Both the position numbers and the translations under genes were made by a program. A DNA stretch of 64,000 nt from Bryobacteraceae bacterium (GTDB taxonomy: Bacteria > Acidobacteriota > Terriglobia > Bryobacterales > Bryobacteraceae). The notes under the pieces are model-generated. The model was not told where the DNA came from. It saw only the letters and a list, made by a program, of their open reading frames with translations, and did no database searches. The stretch is taken from contig CANGYQ010000002.1 of the NCBI GenBank assembly GCA_947458745.1, forward strand, positions 620,001 through 684,000, read 5' to 3'. Within the stretch, counting starts at the first letter, position 1. Each line of letters opens with the position of its first letter. Of this stretch, positions 60,350-64,000 are shown piece after piece.

Positions 60350-61315
60350 TTACTGCGCGTCACCCAAATCATAAGCATCCGTCGCGGTGAGCGTCACCGT
60401 AAACGTCCCCACATTGTTCTGCCAGTGCCCGTTATCATTCACCGCCAGCGTCAGCCGCCCCGCCGCGAGACCCGTCTTTGCGGCCTTCTGCCCCAGCGTG
60501 AACATCTCGCCCGTCTCGATGCGGCCTACCAGTGCTCCGAACGGGTGGCCGTTGACCAGATTGGTCTTGTAGGCCGGCGATCCCGGCTTCTTCAAGCCAT
60601 CGGCGTCGGTGGCCCAGCCGTCGTCATTCCAGCTGAGGCGCACGAAGCCCTTGGCGCTGGAATCAAGCTTGGAGGCCGCGCTTAGCACCACGCCCGTGTC
60701 GAGATACTCGATCTGCACGCAGTGCTTCAGGGAGTGCACGCCCACCGTGCGCGAGACCGCTTTGCGGCGGACGGCGAGCGTCCGGATGTTGCTCCAGGCC
60801 ACCTCCGCCGAACTGCCATCCTCCTTCCTTATCTTGAGCGACCCGGTGGGCAGCGTGCCGCGCAGTGCCGTGCCGTTGGCCAGTCGTACCAGGCTGGCGG
60901 TGCGGTCAAAGCCATCGGCGCTGCTGGGGATCAAGCGCTCAAACAGGCGGTAGAGCGGGCGGGGTTCATGCTGGTCGGTGTCCTTCAGCGTCTTCAGTAA
61001 CGGCGTCAGCACGGGCAGCCCCAGCGCGGTTAGCTCCAGTACGGCGGAATCGCGAGCGGCCCGGTCGGTGCCAGCAATGGCGGCCAAGCCCGCGGTGATC
61101 TTCGCCGTCTCGGCCTCAGACGCCGGAGCCGCACCGTGGACGGAGAGCAGTTCCGCCGCGGCCACCTTCAGCGGTTTGCCCGCCTGCGTCACCACCAGGG
61201 ACAGTTCCGCCTGCCCTTCCAGCCGCTGGCCATCAGTGGTCCGGATCAGCACACTAGAGGAAGCCGCCAGCAGGCAGCTGGGGATGAGGAGAGAGGTAAC
61301 GATGCGAGTGAGCAC
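60350..61315 (-). CDS. Secreted protein with possible LecA (PA-IL)-like C-terminus (321 aa)
   Basis: A signal peptide (IVTSLLIPSCLLAA) precedes about 190 residues with no domain I recognise. The last ~90 residues (TNLVNGHPFGALVGRIETGE, MFTLGQKAAKTGLAAGRLTL, AVNDNGHWQNNVGTFTVTLT) follow the pattern of the galactose-binding lectin LecA: G-ALV-kI, then a strand, then ND....NN.G.F.V. The calcium-site residues of LecA appear only partly conserved. GTG 61315 was chosen as start; a TTG at 61363 is the alternative. It is divergent from the xanthine-dehydrogenase-type genes. Confidence 0.6.
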   Translation of the reverse strand: MLTRIVTSLLIPSCLLAASSSVLIRTTDGQRLEGQAELSLVVTQAGKPLKVAAAELLSVHGAAPASEAETAKITAGLAAIAGTDRAARDSAVLELTALGLPVLTPLLKTLKDTDQHEPRPLYRLFERLIPSSADGFDRTASLVRLANGTALRGTLPTGSLKIRKEDGSSAEVAWSNIRTLAVRRKAVSRTVGVHSLKHCVQIEYLDTGVVLSAASKLDSSAKGFVRLSWNDDGWATDADGLKKPGSPAYKTNLVNGHPFGALVGRIETGEMFTLGQKAAKTGLAAGRLTLAVNDNGHWQNNVGTFTVTLTATDAYDLGDAQ

Positions 61316-61453
61316 CCACTGCTTATATCGCAGTCCGACCGTCAGGCGCTGTGGAATAGGCAAAATTTCTTTTCGCCGCTAAAAGGTAACCTCTTCCCCA
61401 CCGTGTAGCATCTGATATATTCGTCTTTCGGCTTCAGGAGGCCGCATTTCCAC

Positions 61454-62068
61454 GTGAGCACACCGAAAACTCCAACCACCAAAAAGGCGTCGGGATTTTC
61501 CCGCCGCGGGTTCCTGCAATCGACCAGTGCCGCTGGCGCCGGTGTCGCACTGCTCGAACAGGACGCACTTGCCCAGTCCGGCAAAGCGATGGGCCCGGGC
61601 GAGGTGCCCGTCACGCTGAATATCAACGGCAAGGAAATGAAGACCTCCGTTGAGCCTCGCTGGACGCTGCTGGACACGATGCGCAACAAGCTGGACCTGA
61701 CCGGGGCCAAGCGCGTTTGCGACCGCGGCACCTGCGGTGCCTGCACCGTCATCACCAATGGCCGCGTGGTCTACAGCTGCACCATGCTGGCGGTGGATGC
61801 CCAAGGCAAGAAGATCGAGACGATCGAAAGCCTCACCGCTGGATCCAAGACGCACCCCATTGTCCCCGCTTTTGTCGAGCACGACGCCCAGCAGTGCGGC
61901 TATTGCACGCCGGGCTTCGTCATGGCCTCCAAGGGCTTTTTGGACCGCAACCCGTCGCCCACCTATGAACAGGTGAAGGCCGGGTTGGGCGGCAATCTCT
62001 GCCGCTGCGGTACGTATGTCGGCATCCGTCAGGCAGTCCTGACGGCGGCCAAGAATCTGAAGGCGTAG
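61454..62068 (+). CDS. Tat-exported [2Fe-2S] subunit of a xanthine-dehydrogenase-family enzyme (204 aa)
   Basis: The twin-arginine leader SRRGFLQSTSAAGAG (residues 16-30) is followed by a plant-type [2Fe-2S] domain with cysteines at 89, 94, 97 and 109 (VCDRGTCGACTV, YSCT) and a second cluster at 148, 151, 183 and 185 (CGYC, CRC). This is the two-cluster small subunit that passes electrons from the molybdenum centre. The start is GTG 61454, 12 bases after a CAGGAGG. The large subunit gene follows 29 bases later. The signal peptide implies a periplasmic enzyme, like aldehyde or isoquinoline dehydrogenases of this group. Confidence 0.92.
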   Translation: MSTPKTPTTKKASGFSRRGFLQSTSAAGAGVALLEQDALAQSGKAMGPGEVPVTLNINGKEMKTSVEPRWTLLDTMRNKLDLTGAKRVCDRGTCGACTVITNGRVVYSCTMLAVDAQGKKIETIESLTAGSKTHPIVPAFVEHDAQQCGYCTPGFVMASKGFLDRNPSPTYEQVKAGLGGNLCRCGTYVGIRQAVLTAAKNLKA

Positions 62069-62097
62069 TCAACCGGAGAAGAGGAAAGGAACCCACG

Positions 62098-64000
62098 ATG
62101 CCCGAATACAAATGGCCACCGATGGAAAAGCGCCGCGTTGTCGGCAAGCGGATCAGCCGCTTGGACGGCATTGCGAAGTCGAGCGGCAAAGCCAAGTACC
62201 CCTCCGATTTGAACCTGCCCGGCACGTTGTTTGGCGTCATTCTGACCAGCCCGCATGCCCACGCCAAGGTGAAGTCGATTGATCTCGCCGCCGCCAAGGC
62301 GATGAAGGGTGTCGCTGACATCCGCGTCGTGGCTCCGGCCGGTACCGAGATCCAGTGGGCCGGTGCCGAGATCGCCTACATCGCGGCCGAGACGGAGCCG
62401 ATTGCTCGCGACGCGATGCGCGCCATCAAGGTGGATTACGAAGTGATGCCGCACCTGGTGCGCGAAGATGATCTGGCCAAGGCCGGTCCTCGCGCCAAAG
62501 CTGCTGGCGAGCAGGTCACCGGCGATCCGGACAAGGCGTTCCGCGAAGCCGACGTGACCATTGAAGGCTCCTACGGCATTCCGGTGTTGACGCACTCCTG
62601 CCTGGAACCGCACGGTCAAGTGGTGGGCTGGAAGGGAGACAAGATCGATTACTACCCCTCCACGCAGAACGTCTCTGGCATTGGCGGTGATCTGGCACGC
62701 TCGCTCAGCGTGCCGGTTAACAGTGTCAGCGTCAAGATGGACTATATGGGCGGCGGCTTCGGCGCCAAGTTCCCGTCTGATATCTGGGGCCGCGAAAGCG
62801 CGCAGATGTCGAAGACCTCGGGCGGCAAGCCGGTGAAGCTGTTCCTGGACCGCGCGCAGGAATTGACCATTGCGGGTGTGCGCCCCTCGGCCTACGCCAA
62901 GGTGAAGGTTTCGGCCAAGAAGGACGGCACCATCACTGGTTGGCAGTCCGATAGCTGGGCCACCGGCGGCGTCGGTGGTGGCGGCATGGCCCCCATCCCC
63001 TACGTCTTCACCTCCATCCCCAACAAGCGGATGAACCACACGGCCGTCTCCACCAATACGGGTGGCGCACGCGCGTGGCGTGCTCCGAACCATCCGCAGG
63101 CTTCGTTCATCACTTGTGCGGCGTTTGAGGATCTGGCCGCCAAGCTGAAGATGGACCCGACCGAACTGTTCGACAAGAACTTGGGCTACACGGCGCGCGC
63201 GGACGTCTACCGCAAGCAGATCGCCAAGGCCAAGGAAATGATCGAATGGTCCAAGCACTGGCACCAGCGCGGTGAAGTTAAGACCGTCGGCGCCGCCGCT
63301 GGATCTTCGTCACTCCGCCGCGGTTTGGGCATGGGTATTGCCACCTGGGGTGGCGCGGGTCACGCCAGCGAATGCCGCGTGAACGTGCATCCAGATGGCG
63401 TCGTCGAAATTGAGATCGGCAGCCAGGACATCGGCACTGGCACTCGGACCGCCATCGCGATGGTGGTGGCCGAGATGCTGGGTCTCTCGCACACGGAAGT
63501 AAAGGTCAAGTTGGGTGAGAACATCTACCCCCCTTCAGGCGCATCGGGTGGTTCCACTACGATTGGTGGCGTCTCGTCTTCATCACTGAAGGCGGCGGCC
63601 AACGCGCTCGAAAAGTTAATGGAAGCGGTGGCCGGTTCGCTCGGCACCACGCCCGATCAACTGGAGGCGGTAGACTCCACCATCCGCGTCAAGGGTAACC
63701 CCTCGAAGCAGATCTCCTGGAAGGCGGCCTGCCAGAAGTTGGGCGTCAAGTCGATCTCCGAGACCGGCAAGAACGACCCCAAGAACCCCGGCGGCTTGAA
63801 CACCCAGGGCGTGGGCGGTATCCAGATGGCCGACGTCACGGTCGACATCGAAACCGGCGTCGCGAAGGTAAACAAGATCATCGCCGTGCAGGATTGCGGC
63901 TTGGTCGTTAACCCCAAGACGGCCGAAAGCCAAGTCTACGGTGCCATGATCATGAGCGTCTGCGGTGCGCTGATGGAAGAGCGCATCATGGACGAAATGA
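62098..64000 (+). CDS. Molybdenum-cofactor-binding large subunit of a xanthine-dehydrogenase-family enzyme, 3' end outside window
   Basis: ATG 62098, with GAGGAAAGGA upstream, opens a frame that stays open to the window end (634 codons). It begins PEYKWPPMEKRRVVGKRISR, then GKAKYPSDLNLPGTLFGVIL. Family landmarks include HSCLEPHGQ, the cofactor-binding GGGFGAK near residues 218-224, RAWRAPNHPQ (the conserved arginine), GQ-equivalent IGSQDIGTG and the C-terminal VQDCGLVVNP. It has no signal peptide of its own and would be exported with the small subunit by the Tat route. It probably oxidises an aldehyde or N-heterocycle. Only the last part, including the catalytic glutamate region, may lie beyond base 64000. 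Confidence 0.92.
   Translation, partial: MPEYKWPPMEKRRVVGKRISRLDGIAKSSGKAKYPSDLNLPGTLFGVILTSPHAHAKVKSIDLAAAKAMKGVADIRVVAPAGTEIQWAGAEIAYIAAETEPIARDAMRAIKVDYEVMPHLVREDDLAKAGPRAKAAGEQVTGDPDKAFREADVTIEGSYGIPVLTHSCLEPHGQVVGWKGDKIDYYPSTQNVSGIGGDLARSLSVPVNSVSVKMDYMGGGFGAKFPSDIWGRESAQMSKTSGGKPVKLFLDRAQELTIAGVRPSAYAKVKVSAKKDGTITGWQSDSWATGGVGGGGMAPIPYVFTSIPNKRMNHTAVSTNTGGARAWRAPNHPQASFITCAAFEDLAAKLKMDPTELFDKNLGYTARADVYRKQIAKAKEMIEWSKHWHQRGEVKTVGAAAGSSSLRRGLGMGIATWGGAGHASECRVNVHPDGVVEIEIGSQDIGTGTRTAIAMVVAEMLGLSHTEVKVKLGENIYPPSGASGGSTTIGGVSSSSLKAAANALEKLMEAVAGSLGTTPDQLEAVDSTIRVKGNPSKQISWKAACQKLGVKSISETGKNDPKNPGGLNTQGVGGIQMADVTVDIETGVAKVNKIIAVQDCGLVVNPKTAESQVYGAMIMSVCGALMEERIMDEM

Noticed and set aside
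1..64000. tRNA, rRNA, CRISPR, integrase, transposase or biosynthetic cluster genes
   Set aside because: All gaps were read by eye and none shows a cloverleaf, rRNA-like sequence, repeat-spacer array or such a protein; a covariance-model search would be needed to exclude small RNAs.

Overview
The window is a GC-rich bacterial chromosome segment. It is most likely from an acidobacterium of the Solibacter/Bryobacterales type. That is an inference from gene content: three pairs of large secreted PSCyt1/DUF1549/DUF1553 proteins with DUF1501 partners, an Oar-like TonB receptor with a carboxypeptidase-regulatory domain, several heme c/copper type II monooxygenase-like fusion proteins, many Tat-exported oxidoreductases, and a flagellar operon. 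No rRNA, tRNA, CRISPR array, integrase or transposase gene is visible.

Layout. 1-4.5 kb: the 3' end of a MalY/PatB-type aminotransferase converges on a DUF1501/PSCyt1 pair. 4.6-9.9 kb: a catabolic operon with an ACS-type MFS transporter, an SDR dehydrogenase, a fused alpha-beta E1 of a 2-oxoacid/acetoin dehydrogenase and its E2. 10-14.2 kb: a second PSCyt1/DUF1501 pair. 14.2-17.1 kb: a decayed, partly AT-richer stretch with small ORFs, a truncated GNAT acetyltransferase and a collapsed alpha/beta-hydrolase gene around an intact Tat-exported PHP-type metallohydrolase. 17-21.2 kb: a CBS-domain CNNM/HlyC-type membrane protein, a penicillin-acylase-type amidohydrolase and a thioesterase. 21.2-23.3 kb: a degenerate duplication (barrel gene plus thioesterase) flanking an AT-richer methyltransferase. 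23.4-26.6 kb: an NAD-dependent epimerase, inositol-3-phosphate synthase and a LytTR response regulator. 26.8-35 kb: the TonB receptor and a third PSCyt1/DUF1501 pair with a LamG-like insert. 35-38 kb: TldE/TldD-like proteins. 38.1-43.9 kb: an HpcH aldolase, then an AttEFGH-like ABC exporter/lipocalin operon ending in a CPBP protease. 43.9-46.9 kb: flgM-flgN-flgK-flgL behind a sigma-28-like promoter. 47-51.9 kb: a tandem array of four cytochrome c proteins, three of them with a PHM-like copper monooxygenase region. 52-57.9 kb: pyrE, a TolC-type protein, an NTF2-like protein, a YVTN propeller protein and a Gfo/Idh/MocA oxidoreductase. 58-60.3 kb: two toxin-antitoxin-like pairs around a dienelactone hydrolase. 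60.3-64 kb: a secreted protein with a possible LecA-like end, then a Tat-exported xanthine-dehydrogenase-family pair whose large subunit runs off the window.

The common theme is periplasmic oxidative chemistry and polymer or plant-matter utilisation: many exported heme c, copper, molybdenum and TPP-linked enzymes, with outer-membrane uptake and efflux. The least explained parts are the copper/heme array, in which one paralogue has lost a copper-ligand histidine, the three architecturally different PSCyt1/DUF1501 pairs, and several gene remnants and inverted repeats in intergenic space.
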